NCBI GenBank assembly: GCA_049999805.1
Contig: JBNGIO010006294.1
Coordinates: forward strand, 139,108-203,107
From: Folioceros fuciformis
Taxonomy: Eukaryota > Anthocerotophyta > Anthocerotopsida > Anthocerotales
DNA: 64,000 nucleotides
Reading direction: 5' to 3'
A program made the position numbers and the translations under genes. Positions 10,683 through 23,655 of the stretch are shown piece after piece (the stretch's first letter is position 1; each line of letters starts with the position of its first letter). The notes beneath the pieces were generated by a model. That model ran no database searches. It worked only from the letters and a program-made list of their open reading frames with translations, and had not been told where the DNA came from.

Positions 10683-11687
10683 CTAGTCTTGAAGTATAGA
10701 AGCAAACCATTCATCCTCCACGAAATCTTGCATGTGGGAATCGGTGTAGGGACTGGGATGATGGATCTCCTCCGGATCCTCCTGCCGAGTGCTTGGCCCT
10801 GGAGCTGCATCCCCTGGCCCGTCTGCTTGAGCCTTGCTGGGTTTCCAGCTCTTGAGAATGCCGTGCTCGTACCGGAATCTCCAGCCTTTGAAGGCCACAG
10901 GAAACGGACGCACTCCGGAACCCGTGTCAGGCCCGCTGATGCAAATCGTCTGCTGCCCACTCTCTTTTATGCTCAGGCTCACATCCACCGGAAGTGGCAC
11001 AAGACTGGGGAAGCTAGCGCTGACCGCAGCGTGGCCTCCTTTCCCGTCCAGCGCCTTAAGTTCCAGGCTTGGAACTGTGATAACCTCACTCACAATCCAC
11101 AGATCCAGACTCTTACGCTTTGCGTTGTTGAAGTATAAGTTGTTGTAGTCAGGTCTGAACATTTCAATTGCACGCTGGAATGCAGTTGATTTGGACGATA
11201 CCGACTGATACGAAGGGACATGGATCTTCCACGAATGCAAATCCTCCAAGCCTATGAATGCCCCTGTCTGTAACCCCAGCAGCTTGGTGGACCATGAGAA
11301 ATCATTTGCCACTGTGCTGGTGATTTCGCCATACTGCTCCGACCGGACTATGTAGTTGGGATCTTGGGAGGAGATGATGCGTTCCAGCTCGTCCTTCTCC
11401 TGGCCTCCTTCACACAGCTCGCCCAGATTGCCGATCATGCGGAACCCTCGCCTCTCCTTCAGCAGGACGCTGAACACAGCCAGCCTGTGCTCGATGGGCA
11501 ACACCGGCACAGCTCCGAATGTGTTCCACAGCATTTTCACCATTGGGTTCCTCCTGTAGGGATCACAAGCCATCGCGTCTTGCTCGAAGTCACGTGAACC
11601 CGACACCGCCCAACTCAACCCAGCTGCTGCTGCTGCCGCTGCTGTTGCTGGCTCCTGCTGTTTCTGCTTCTCCGGGCACCTGTCCAA
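10683..11687 (-). CDS. Unrecognised intronless protein, 334 aa
   Basis: A single long frame with coding-like composition starts at the first ATG of the frame. Residues about 15-22 are a polyalanine run. A variable, charged C-terminal tail begins near residue 275 and is rich in Pro, Asp and Glu. The middle holds a hydrophobic strand (SLDLWIVSEVI) followed by alternating hydrophobic/polar stretches that suggest beta strands, and PVAFKGWRFRYEHG near residue 260. There is no signal peptide, membrane span or known catalytic motif. The strand pattern only faintly recalls pore-forming gasdermin-like N-domains; I do not assign it. Alternative starts exist at the internal methionines near residues 39 and 49. 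Confidence 0.6.
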   Translation of the reverse strand: MDRCPEKQKQQEPATAAAAAAAGLSWAVSGSRDFEQDAMACDPYRRNPMVKMLWNTFGAVPVLPIEHRLAVFSVLLKERRGFRMIGNLGELCEGGQEKDELERIISSQDPNYIVRSEQYGEITSTVANDFSWSTKLLGLQTGAFIGLEDLHSWKIHVPSYQSVSSKSTAFQRAIEMFRPDYNNLYFNNAKRKSLDLWIVSEVITVPSLELKALDGKGGHAAVSASFPSLVPLPVDVSLSIKESGQQTICISGPDTGSGVRPFPVAFKGWRFRYEHGILKSWKPSKAQADGPGDAAPGPSTRQEDPEEIHHPSPYTDSHMQDFVEDEWFASILQD

Positions 11688-14600
11688 TCCCTGAAGTCAA
11701 AGGATTGGGGTCATTGGCAGCATAGCGATGGAACCGCTTTCCTTGAATCTGAATACCGGCGCTGCCAGAAGGACAGGGAAAGGAAAGCTCATGTGTTCAA
11801 AACTTAACACATGCGTGTATATTACGGCTGCCGTACCGGGATGCGTGCGTCCACCACCTACGAGCCTTCCCTCTGCACGCGGTTGACAAGGTCTGTGGCT
11901 GGCAAAGGTTCACTGTAGCGTGTGGGTCCCGACACTGATCCGGAACATGTCTAACTAGAAAACAAAAACGCGGCGAATCTGATTGAACACGTCGGAAACC
12001 ATCTACAGTATGGTGCCGCACACTCAAACTGATTACGGCCAGCAGCTCAGACTTTGTGTATGTGCACACACGATGGGATGCGTTCTTTTGCGCTGCATGT
12101 TCTGCTGCAGAAGACGACGAGCCCTGCTTCTCCCATCACACAATGCCGTGTGGTTCATTTTATCAGTGAGAATGGCTATTGGAAAAATCTTGAGAAGCGG
12201 GCTCGCTCGCCCTAAGCCCGCCTACTCCGAGACACGGCTGACACAAAAGGCTTTCCTGAGCGTAGAAGCTCTAGTAGAAGGGAAGCAAATCGCAACTCTC
12301 TCCCGCTCCGGAGGAAACGCGACGGAGGCCAGAAGCAACGGGAAGAAAGGGATTCGGAGGAGGGTATAGAAGAGACCTGGGGAGCAGTAGATCAGGATAT
12401 GGCGGAAGCTCCACAGCTGAATGCATCTTCCTGCCAGAATTCGGGTGAGATCGTTTCGAAATTGATGCAGGAACATGCATGCATAAGGACTGCTCACCGG
12501 AGACATGTCTGAGAATCAGCCGCTGGCTACAGTCAGTGCCACTTCTGGTACGTGTCGCTTCGTGTACTTATGGGTGCACATACGAGCCCTCATGGCGGGA
12601 TGGAGTTTTGCAATGGAGTCACTAAATGGGAATCAGGGTCGAGTATGGGGACAGGTTTCCAGGAACCGTCGACGTGGTGGGTGGACAACACTTGCTGAAG
12701 AGTTTCTCCTCAGCTCACCTCTCGCCCAAGGTGGGTCGATATCAGCCATAGGGGAAGCGCAGATCGGCCTCCACTTCTCCTCGAGAGGAGGCCTCCCCTG
12801 AGAGCTCAGCATGAAACCAGGACCTCAGTACCTCAAACCCTCGTTCGGCCCAACGCGGCCTAGTGCGGGTATGTTCGGATTTCCAGCTTCGAAACCAAGG
12901 GCACATCATCGGAACTTTTAAGCTTGCATACAGATCTGGCCAATGGCGTGGGGAACCGGCAGGATCAGCGCCCGACAGAGAAGGAAATCTCGGCCACCGG
13001 GGTCCACGAGTATAACATCACCCTCCTCTCAGGGCCCGTTCATACGGGGATGGTACCTCACACATTTGTTCCACGCGGAGGACGCTGCCCTGTGGGTTGT
13101 ATGAACCGTTTGGCCGTTCACATCGGCTTGGTGGTCTTGATATATTTGACGAGGATACCAAAGCTTTGCTCATTATATGAAAAGCTAGGATAGGAACTTC
13201 CATTTCCTTTAAGATAGTTAAAAAATTGTCATCCTCTTTAAAAATGATCCTGATGTTCTCCTTTTGTTGATGAGCCTATTCTTTGAAGGTAATAGAGTCT
13301 AAGGTAGTCCATAAACCTAACATCTTCTACATAAGACGCGTAAACACACATCAACAAAGGTATACTAATGTAGAGTAGGAAAATTTTATTTGTCCATGTT
13401 GATTTGTCTTCTAGCTTCTTGATATTATTTTGCATGTCATCATTGCGATCTTCCAACTTCTTATTGCAATCTTCTTAATTTTTACATTTATTTCATATAT
13501 CGTCATCAAGAACCAAGTGCTAGTCAATGTATTTGAAGTTATTTGATCTCCCCTTCCAAAGTCTGGAACCAAAATTGAACTTCTATCTTCCATTGTTGAA
13601 ATAATTTTTTTTGTGTTCGTAGAATTCTCGGAGTTTCATTCTACTATGCTCACACTCATTAACAATGTTCTCCTAAAACTCAATGATAAAGCACCACACA
13701 TCGCCATCGAGACGAACCCTATGTGATAATGGCTTGTACATTGTGGTTTGTTTAAGGGCTAAAAAAAAATTCTTAAACGGTAATTAAAACCTTTTAAAAA
13801 ATATACCGTGGAAAGGTGGAACTAAAAAAATACATTCTTCTTCGTTGTACCTCCTTAAATGGGATTTTCAAATTTTTATCATTCAATTTAAATTTTTTAG
13901 AAATAATAATTTTTATTGCTAAAAACATTAAATGTCTATGAAATAGACTTGAAGTGGTGTAGGTGAAATTGAGTAAATATAAACAGATAATAATGGATGA
14001 TATTATTAATGATAACAATAGATTATCAAAATAGAAACCACGACAACAATAGGGACATGGTCTCTTTGAATGAGAGGAATGAAGGGCAGAAAATTGTCCT
14101 TCTCGGCTAAAGAAAACATGACATTATGTATGGATGTATGACATTGTTTGAAGCAATGCGTTGTCTCCTAATTAGGCAATAGGCAAGATGAGTAGCATAG
14201 TAGTCTAATGGCGTTGAATAGTTGCAAGAGCAAAAAGAATAGGCCAAAAGTTAAACCAAATTAAGATAGAAACTTATCATAGTAAAGAATGTGACTCATG
14301 TGATTAAATGGTGGGTCAAGCTAAGAGCCAATAATATGTGCCCTTTCCCTGAAATATTATTCATTACTTCCAATCGAATATTGTTCATTACTTCCAGCTT
14401 TAGATGTATGAAGATGTGTGGGTAGAAGTTGATATTTTTAAATGGAGAAAAACTAAACGGAGACGTCCTTAAATGTACCTCCGAAGGTACTCCCAATTGG
14501 TGCCCATTAGAGAGGGTCGGGTGTATGTACATACATTGATGGACTGTAGGAGAACTTGGAAGAGGAAAATAGCAAAACGTAATGTACGAGGTCCCACATG

Positions 14601-15457
14601 CACGCAGGGGAGTCAAAGACAGATCGACGTCGTCCGGACTGTGTGTGCGGAGTCGTCTCTACAGAGTGCCGCACGGGGGTGTCGGCAGGCGTTTCCTCGT
14701 CTTCTACACCCTTCCCTCGTCGAGTGATGCTTCCGTCTTAATTGTGGGTAGCTCTGACACCGACAGTCGCACTGTCGTCGTCTTCAGCAGTGAGCTCCAC
14801 TCTCCGGGGCCACCGGATTCTTTAGGACCTCCCTCGAATGTGGGCGGCTGTAGAGGGAGCGAGCGTGGAGGTCGGGTTTCTGACACCTTGCATTGGCTGG
14901 GGATTTTGTCATCCGACTCTGACAGCCCAACAATTAGTTCCGCTGGGAAGCAGCTGCCCCAGCCCCGAACCTCGCAGCCAAGCCCAGCCCAGCCCGGCGC
15001 AGGTTGCTGGGCTGCGACGGCTATGGAGGGCGTACCGGTGAAGCTGCCAGTGTGATGGCAGAGCGGCCTGTGAGAAGATGTGGTGGGAAATCTTGGAAGC
15101 ATGTGTGCCGTGGCTGCCTGTGGAGCTGCCGCCTTCCCCTTCGGTAGAACTCCAAATCGGGTGGAATCGGGGTGTCGGGAGGATTCTGGCCCGGGTTTAC
15201 ACAGGCACTTGACAGGTAAATGGCCTGTTGGGTATCGGAAATGGTACCTTGCTGGCTGGAGTTTCTTCATCTGTGAATTGCAGTGCAGGCCATGGCATCG
15301 GCACACCTTCCTGATGCTGTTACGGTAGTGGACCCCAACAACGGGGTGTACGATGTGTGTGGTAAACTCTGGGCAGGTGCGTCTTTTTGTGATTCGCAGT
15401 TTGTTTGGGAAGTGAGCTGTGTGTTCGTGCACGGGTGGCATTGGTAGCACCACCAGG
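11688..15457. other. Intergenic, no gene recognised
   Basis: Contains only short frames without motifs. 13200-14450 is markedly AT-rich compared with its flanks and may be an old insertion. 14580-15457 is GC-rich and precedes the kinase start, so it probably includes the kinase promoter and 5' UTR. No clear TATA box or terminal inverted repeats were identified. Confidence 0.5.
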
Positions 15458-18400
15458 ATGTCAGGCTCGGGTTCTCACGGCGGGGACGGGGTGCGCTTGG
15501 GATCTGCAGTTGGATCTCGGTACCAGCTGTGTGAATATGTTGGAGGAGGGTCGTATGGCGAAGTCTGCCGGGCTACTGATACGGAGCTTGGGTTCTCTGT
15601 TGCCATCAAGGTTGCTTTGTGGAATTGCAATGAATTGATGTTAATAGATAGAGGGAAGGATTTGTGCTAGTCCAGTGAGAGAGTTTGGTTTTGATTCCAA
15701 GTACGAAGTGGTCACGCTGAAAGTTTGCCCTGTCAACAGAAAGTGGCCGACATCTTGTGTAGTCCGGTGCTGGCAAAGCGGATACTACGGGAAGTTTGCA
15801 TCATGCGGCGGCTGTCTCACCCATACATCATTTCGTGTAAGTCTAGGGTTGAAGCATGTACATTCCATTTGTGTCACGGAGCTCTTCTGTGTTCTAAGCT
15901 GCCATGCTGTGATGGGGGCAGTGACAGATGTGTTCACTCAGCCGTCTCTTGAAACGGATAGAGGCTTGGACCTCTACATCGCAACAGAATTCGCCAATCG
16001 GTGTGTGCCGTGTGGGCTGCGTCTCTCTCCATTACATCATCTTTCATACATCATGGAATTGATCTCTGTGTGTTGGTGTTGTTGCAGGGGTGACTTGTAC
16101 CATCTCCGAGAACGACTATCATCAGAGGAAGTGAAACGTTTGATGTGGCAATTGCTTGTTGGAGTCGAGTTCATGCACTCAGTTCACGTCTGGCACAGGT
16201 AGCTTCATAGATTCTCATGCTAGGATACTTCAAAGTCTCCATGTACTCAGGCAGAGTCTAATCTGGTGTTGTCTTGAGGATGCCAATTGCAGGGATATCA
16301 AATCTGAAAACGTCCTCCTGAGCTTGAATAATTCAATGATGCAAGTCAAGCTCTGTGATTTTGGATTGTCTCGCTCAGCCATGGAGGTACGTATGGCGTG
16401 GAAATGATCAATGAGATTTGATGGCAGTGCCAGTGCTAGTGCAGCTTGGCTGTACTTCAGACCGGTTAGTGCAGCCGACATTCATGCTGGCGGTTTATTG
16501 ATTGTGGGACCTGGTTTTGCAGACGTTTCAGCCAGAGTTTCGATATTCCTTGGGAACTACTTCTGCAGAGCAGAGTAAACGAAGGCTAGTCCGGCAGTAC
16601 ACGAAAACGGTATTTGTGACTTCGTTATGACTCCCGTGTGATGTTGTTGTCCAACTCAAGCCCCCAGCTTTAACTCGTGTGTCGCTTAACAGGTTGTAAC
16701 TCCTAGCTACCGTGCCCCAGAAGTTGTCATGTCTCAAGGACAATACTCCTCTCCCATTGATATGTAAGTCAACGTACAGAGTCCAGGCGCACGCCCTGTT
16801 CATGAGAGCCTTCTCGTTTGCACTATGTATAGGTTCTAGGATCAGTGGCACTGCTTGTGGTAAGACGATGTGTGTTGCCTGCAAAGTTATCTGTATGTTT
16901 GCAGCCACTTGTAAGGGACGAGGTTGTCTGTCCAGTAGGGTGTTACACCAATATTGCTTTGTTTCTTGCAGATGGTCGCTTGGCTGTATCTTTTGGGTGA
17001 GTTTTATTTTTCTCTTGAATTCTTAGCTCGCAAGCATTTGTGTGCCTACATCAGAAGGGTAGTATCGTCACTCAATTGTCCAGATGCATTTTCCTTGTTG
17101 TCAAACTTGAGTGCATCGCATGTGCAGGAGCTTCTTATGAGACAGTTGACTCCTCAACGAACTGGCCCTCCATCACGACCTCTTTTTGGAGTACGGTGAG
17201 GTTTCCACGGACAAACCTGTGTTGTGCTTTGTGACACAAATGAACAGAAGATTTTGCACCTAGCGCATCCTCCTCTCTGCTCTGCTGTACTGCTGCCGAG
17301 TTTTAGTGCATTAAGGCCTTAGTTGAATGTTGCAGTGGTGAGCCTGCCACTCCAGAACGGGGAGAAAACTATGCTGAAGATGGTCATTCGACGCTCGCAG
17401 AACAGGTTACTACGTGCAGCTGACGTTCACCAGATCCAGTTGGTGGGGTTGCATGTAGATTTCAAATTCAACTGTTTTGAGAGGTTGCTCATGAGCTTTA
17501 TTTGATGTGCAGTTGGATGTTATATTCAACGTCATCGGTACTCCATGCTGGAAGGATATTGAGAGCGTCCCCAGTGAATCATGGCGAAACTACTTAAAGC
17601 GCTTGCCAGGCAGAGTATGTCTGTGTAGCAGGCCCCGTCCATACGCCAGTCCATGTTGTGGTTTGTAGAACTAGGTTATGTGATCTGATGTCCTTGTTTT
17701 TCCAGGCAGGCAACTTAGGGACACAGCTGGGTAGCTGTGATCAGGAAGGGCTAGATCTCTTGTCACGAATGCTGGCTTTTGATCCTTCTCGTCGATGTAC
17801 TGCAGAAGAAGCCCTCTCCCACACCTATGTAAGCCTTTTTTCTACTTAGGTCCAAGGTTTCCTCGAAGATATGTATGCATTTTTGTCAAAGCTGTTCTGG
17901 ATGGCCACTTTGATTGTTTTGGCGCTAGTACTCTGTTTCAGTCATTTGAGGGCTTGCGTGATTTTCTCGCAGTTCAAAGGCTATAGAAAGCATGTTGGAC
18001 TCCCACAAGTCTCTGTGAACGGTGCTCCTACTGTCCTACCGGATGAGCCCTTTTGGACTATACGTGATCCAGCCACAGCTCTCGGAGTCCTTGAGGTATA
18101 CCGTAATCAGCCCCGCCAACCAGGGGCTTGCTTTGGCTTGCCGTCGCTGATTGCATCCTTTTGTTTGCAGAGAGAGTTGGAGCAGTCGGTGCATGACAAA
18201 GATGGGGGGCAGAGGAAATTGCTGCAGCTGCTGCGAGGAGAGGTTGAGGATCAGCAGTTGCAACACCGGTTGATGGTTCTGCAGGCAGAGATTATTGCCC
18301 GGAATATCCCAGTTTACCCAGCTCAAGATGCAGCTGCTGCTTATGAAGTTGTCGACGCTCCGATCACCATGCAGCTATTCCCACCTTCCACTGCTGGAGG

Positions 18401-18878
18401 GCAAATGGTGATGGGAATTCCAATGGCTGATCCAGGGGTGGTGTTTGTTGGCTCTCATCAAGCCATGGAATGGCAATCGCAAATGTCACAGAGAGAGTCG
18501 GAGATAAATTCATCTCAGATGTCTAAAAGAGACACGGGAGGGCAATCAAAGAAGCAAAGGAAGAGCAACAACAACAATCAAGGACAATCCAGCGTCAACT
18601 CGTCTACTCGTCACACCCGCGCAACAGCTGCTGCAGCAGCCGCAGCCGCCGCCGCCGCCGCTGCTGCTGCTGGTGTGCAGACTGTGGATGTGAACATGAC
18701 TCTGGTACCTGGTCCACAACAGAGTTCTAGCAAGGTAACAGGTCAGAGGAAGGCAAACAACCGGGTTGCTTATGAAGGGAATCCTGCGTTACCAAGAAGA
18801 TCACCACGCCTCAGAGATCTGCACTCTGGTGAGCTGCCCCACCGTAAAAGAGTCTGTCTCAAAACTGGTGCGGGATAG
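15458..18878 (+). CDS. MAPK-like CMGC protein kinase with polyalanine, basic C-terminal tail
   Basis: About twelve short exons give a full kinase domain followed by a long tail. Visible motifs are the glycine loop VGGGSYGEV, the catalytic lysine in VAIK, an HRDIKSEN loop, DFGLSR, a YRAPEV block, and DIWSLGCIF. The latter two are typical of the MAPK/CDK (CMGC) group. Unlike MAPKs, the T-x-Y activation site is replaced by TKT just before VVTPSYRAPE. About 25 extra residues rich in Arg and Gln lie between DFG and that site. The last exon encodes a roughly 230-residue tail with a Gln/Asn/Ser-rich part, a run of about 17 alanines, and basic clusters (KKQRKS, PHRKRV) that could act as nuclear signals. 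Start chosen as the ATG of MSGSGSHGGDG. It is related to MAPKs; the exact subfamily is unresolved. Confidence 0.85.
18628..18673 (+). repeat. GCN trinucleotide repeat encoding polyalanine
   Basis: Mixed GCT/GCA/GCC codons in the last kinase exon encode about 17 consecutive alanines. The codon mixture suggests a protein-level run, not a recently expanded pure microsatellite. Confidence 0.85.
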
Positions 18879-21632
18879 GTAAAGTAACGTCGTTCTGCGG
18901 TCCCATCCTTGTGTACTATGTACTGTAGCCATGCCTGCCTTGGGAGTCCTTTCATATCGTATCCAGAAAGATGGCATATGGGTGACCTATTGATTCCTTT
19001 GTTGTGAGGGCATCATTCTTTTGTGCATACAGTCCCATGTCAAGCCTTCCTCTGTTGTAGATTATGCAGGTAGACCCTGATCTTATATTTCACCCCTTCT
19101 GAGCGAGCCTGTCCTTCTGCTCTAGATGAAACAAGCTTCTGAAAGAGTCATACCCCTACAGTGAGGCAGTCTGTCTTCAGAGGGGATTGGGAAATAACCG
19201 AAGCTGTTTGAACAATCAGTTGAGGCAACTACTGCTTTCTCCCCAAATTCCGGTCATGAGAGAGAACCAAGGCGAACACCAGGCCTTCCTCCAGCTGCCA
19301 TCATCCAGCTGTTTCCAAGACCAACATTGTATGAGAAAACCCCCTGTAATAGTACTGACAGCACAACTTGTTGCAATGTCAGAAAGCTGTTGAACTTGTT
19401 ATGATTGGTCTTGATGCGTGTAATACCAGTACCTCCATACCTAGCGTGCCTACAGTGCGTTGTGTATGCGTGATGAGAGTGCAGGTGAAAGCCGTGTATT
19501 CCAGATCTCTCTTCCAGCCAAGCCTACTTCCGAATCGGGACGAACTTTGCTTTCTGTTGCAGCTTCATGATTGTATCCTTCTCACCGCAAGCAAGAAGTA
19601 TGATGTAGCACCTTTATCTCGAGATTGGTCCGTAAGCATTCCGTAATGCTGAAAATCGAGAACCTGTTGTGTGTCTAAACTATCCTAGTCAAATCACTGG
19701 ACCCAGCGGTAAGCTAGTCGTGGAGCGGCTTTCCACCTGGCTATGTCTGGCCAATGTCTGCAGCCTATTCATTAACTGTTGGTAGCTTCTGGTTTGCTTT
19801 GTCTTGTGGGCAGATGCCAGGAGGAGTCAGGAGGCGGGATCGCCGCGGTATGCCACGCTGTGGCCTCTCCTCAACGAGCAAGGCTTGAGAAGTTGAGATA
19901 ATCTACCTACCAACATGGTATGCCCCATGGAGCCACCACATGGCAGCAGATGTGAGGGCCTCCGGCTGCTTATCCGGGTCCGGTCCCCAGTGCCACCAGC
20001 AGGCTGCACAATCGCGCATTTTGAGGGTAACCGTGAGTGAGAAGTATTACAAGTTATCACGGCAACCGAGGTCGCCCATCACAAGGAAGTGCACGGATTA
20101 TCTCCAGCCTCACCTGCTCAATCGCTATCTGGCATGTGCACTCTGCACCAATTCCTGTGTCCACAGGCGTTATGGTCGCTAGGATTTGTCCGTGCTCCTA
20201 ATTTCTGACTAAGGCGCCGTGTTTGTACCCAGTTGTTCACGTCCAACACCGGCAGTTAAGAGTTGAGCCTGCTCCGATATGAAGGATTATTTAACGATTT
20301 GACCCCACGGCGTTCGGGTGATGCCTCATCACACGTCTCCCTTTGCGTGTTAGTTACATTTGTCGGAATCAAGGCGTTATCCCTCTTGGCCTGGTGTTCT
20401 GTGGAGGCTTGTGTTGTTCCCCATCGCCCCGCTGAAGATGGGACTTGCCAATTTCTGCATCGTGTTTTCAACAGAAGTGTCCGAATCCCAGGTTCCCATA
20501 CGCACACATGTAACGTCGTGCTTGCATTGCTGTAAGGAGTCAAGCATCGTGGAGGGAAGGAAGGGAGGGAAGGCAGCTCTAATCGAAGAACCAGATTTTG
20601 GAGACTGAGGAAGGCTCCGACGGAACGCAGAAGCAGACTGGAGAAGTAATTGAAACCGATGAAAAACAACTAAGTGTGGATTTGCGACGGAGGAAGTTCT
20701 TTCGGGAAGGAAACAGGCCTTGAAGCTGGCTTAGTGCACGTTAAACTGTGATGACAGTAATGAAGACCACAAAGTCCCATTATTTTAGCACGCTTCCGTA
20801 CTGCAAGAAACAAACGGACGAGATGAGGGTGGGAGTGGAAAAGCGCGGCGGGATGGATGGCAGAGCACTTGGAGCACAGATGCCGTTGGGGGGGCTACCG
20901 ATGAGGGACAGCGCTTCAACGGAAAACTCAGCTCCGCTTGATGCCTCGCCTTTGCTCTCTGCTCGGTGCTCTGCTCTACGACAGATAAAGACAAGACCCA
21001 GACACAGACACGGACAGACACACACAGACGGCGGGCGGCAGAGTAGTGTGATCAGAGAGAGAGGTGTACATGCAATGCAATGTACAGCAGGAAAGCCAGG
21101 CCAGGCCAGGCCTGCACTCGGCGCATCACGCTCAGAACAGTCGCATTTACTGGAAGGTGGTACAATGGCAGACGGTGTTGTGCGAGGCACTCGCCTCATT
21201 CATTCCAGCCTCTAATGCACAGGCAGGCAGGCAGCGCAGGCCAGCTCAGGCTTCCGGTGCTTCCATTCAACGCATTCCCATTGCCAACCCGCCCCCTTGT
21301 AATTCTCTCGCCTGCTTCCCCTCTGTCATCACATTTTACTGCTCGCGCTCTCACTCACTCAGTCACCAGTTCTTCCTTCCTCCCTCCCTTCCTCCTTGCT
21401 CTGTTCAAAGCGCAGTTCTGTTCACAGCAGGGACTGGACCCCTCACTGCAGGACTGCAGGACTGCCAGTCACGCTGCTCTGCCCATGGCAGCTGCACAAA
21501 CCGATCCCTCTGCCTCGACCCGTGTGCCTGTGCCTGTGCCTGCCTGAAGGACGCTCTTTGCTCCTCACTCGATTCATTTCGCTCATCCACACGCCGGCAG
21601 AGAACAGCAGCAGCGGGTCCCGGAGCTCGAGC
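18879..21632. other. Intergenic, no gene recognised
   Basis: Holds the 3' UTR of the kinase on the left and the upstream region of the aspartic protease on the right. Frames of 80-190 codons at 20250-21640 have low-complexity Ser/Pro/Arg composition, lie in several overlapping phases, and show no family motif. I treat them as chance frames in GC-rich DNA. Confidence 0.5.
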
Positions 21633-23500
21633 ATGAGATCATCAGGCATGGCGGGGACGCGGCCCTCGCTGCTCCTCCTGCTGGCCCTAGGCCTGCTGCT
21701 GTCGAGCGTGGTGACGGCGGCCGAATTCTTCCAGGAGCTCAAGCTGGTGGCAGACGCGAGAGAGAGGCACTTGTCGGTGGAGGAGGAGGAAAAGGAGGGG
21801 ACGCTGACGCTCAGCTTAATGCATCGAGATCACCCGGACTCCCCCTTCAGCTCCGGGAGCGGAAGCAGCAGTGATGCGCTGCGGGAGCGGCTGGAGAGGG
21901 ACCGGAGGCGGGTGGAGGGGATCATGTCCCGCGTGAACAACATGGTGAGCACACAAGCAAGCGGCTATGGCGGTCATCAAGTCTCGGCCCAGGAGAACAC
22001 CAAGAAGGAGAAGAAGAGGAAGCACAAGAGGAAGCACGCGGTGGATTACAGGAAGTCTTCCTCCGGGGGCAACGTCGGGTTTGAGGGCGCCGTGGTGTCT
22101 GGCCTGTCTGCAGGGAGCGGGGAGTACTTCGTCACGCTGGGAGTCGGTACACCGCAGACCAAGACCGCCTTGGTGATGGACACAGGGAGCGACCTGCTCT
22201 GGCTCCAATGCGCTCCTTGCCGGGTAAAATCAAGTCAATCCCCGCCTCTGCCAATAGCCATGGATAGCCACTCTCCTATACGGCCTTCTGTCTTCTGCCA
22301 TAGCCACTGCCACTATGATAGCTTTGCTGCAGCCAGTGGTGAGGGTGAAATGTCAAAGTCCTGAAATTTTCCGATCTGCCTGCTGCTGTACAGAATTGCT
22401 ACAACCAGAACGGGGCCATCTTCCAGCCAAAGCAATCCAGGTCGTATCGCACGCTCGCTTGCGGCTCCAAGCAGTGCCAGCTGGTGGACGAGCGCAGCTG
22501 CGCCAAGAACGTATGCCTGTACGAGGTAAATTACGGGGACGGCAGCTTCACGGTAGGCGACTTCTCCACTGAGACGCTCACCCTGACAGCCAAGGGAGGC
22601 AGGGAGTTCCTGGTGAAGAACGTGGGATTCGGGTGCGGGCACGACAACGAGGGCCTCTTCATTGGAGCCGCGGGCCTGCTCGGGCTGGGCCGGGGCTCGC
22701 TCTCCTTCCCGTCGCAGGTGGGCTGGCTCGTGGGCAACGTTTTCTCTTACTGCCTGGTGGACCGGGAGAGTCTCGGCTCCAGCTCCCTCGCCTTCGGCCA
22801 GTCTGCCATCCCGCAAGGTGAATCTCATCCTCCATTTGCCTGGACAGTTCCTCTGCGGCTACTTGATCTAACGTAAAAACCTGCTTGGCTCAATAACCAT
22901 CAAGCACGGCCATTCCTGACGCAATTCCTGCCTAGCCCGAGCGCCAGCCTGATTTGGAATGATCCATGATGTAATGCAGGTGCGCTCTTCACGCCACTCC
23001 TCACCAACCCCAAAGTGAAGACCTTCTACTACGTAGGGCTGGTGGGATTCAGTGTGGGGAAGGTCCAGGTGCCCATCCCCGCCAACACCTTCGCCCTCTC
23101 CGCTTCCGGGACGGGAGGCGTTATCATCGACTCGGGGACGTCCGTCACCCGCCTGCCGTCCGCCGCGTACACAGCCTTGCGCAACCAGTTCGTGAAGATG
23201 GCGACCTCCGACCTGGGCCATCCCTCCCTCTCCTTCTCCCTCTTCGACACCTGCTACGACCTCGGGCAGCAGCAGAGCGTCCAGGTCCCCGTGCTCAGCC
23301 TCCTCTTCCAGGGCGGCGTGGAGTTGCCACTCCCCGCCCGAAACTACATGGTGCAGGTGGATTCTCAGGGCACCGTCTGCTTCGCCTTCGCTCCCACCAG
23401 CGGCCCGCTCTCCATCATTGGCAACATCCAGCAGATGAGTACCCGAATAGTGCACGATGTGGCGGGATCACGCCTAGGCTTCGCCCCATCCCAATGCTAG
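21633..23500 (+). CDS. A1-family aspartic protease (plant nepenthesin/CND41-like), secreted
   Basis: Three exons, 21633-22223, 22394-22817 and 22980-23500, give 511 residues with matching phases. A signal peptide follows the start (LLLLLALGLLLSSVVTA). A prosegment contains the plant motif LSLMHRDHPDSPFS and a basic Lys/Arg-rich stretch (about residues 125-137). The mature enzyme begins near GSGEYFVTLGVGTP. The two catalytic aspartates are in DTGSDLLWLQC and DSGTSVTRLP. The cysteine-rich CNQNG-type insert after the first motif (APCRNCYNQ) marks the plant A1B group. These proteases act in the apoplast or plastid; the signal peptide favours secretion. It converges on the peroxidase gene, with only about 155 bp between stop codons. 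Confidence 0.93.
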
Positions 23501-23655
23501 ATCTGTTACATAGAGCAGACAACACCAGACCACCAGTCCTGCAGAATGCGATGCAAAGGAAGGCAAGCATTGCAGGAAGAAAGCAAGCGAGGATGAATTC
23601 CTGCCCTTGAAGTAATTCAAGCAGCGCATATAGTACTAAGGTCGTTCGCATAGCA

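Noticed and set aside
21064-21636. Long plus-strand frames upstream of and overlapping the aspartic protease start
   Set aside because: They overlap in several phases and have low-complexity Ser/Pro/Arg composition. The protease signal peptide at 21633 gives the natural start, so these are 5' UTR and chance frames.
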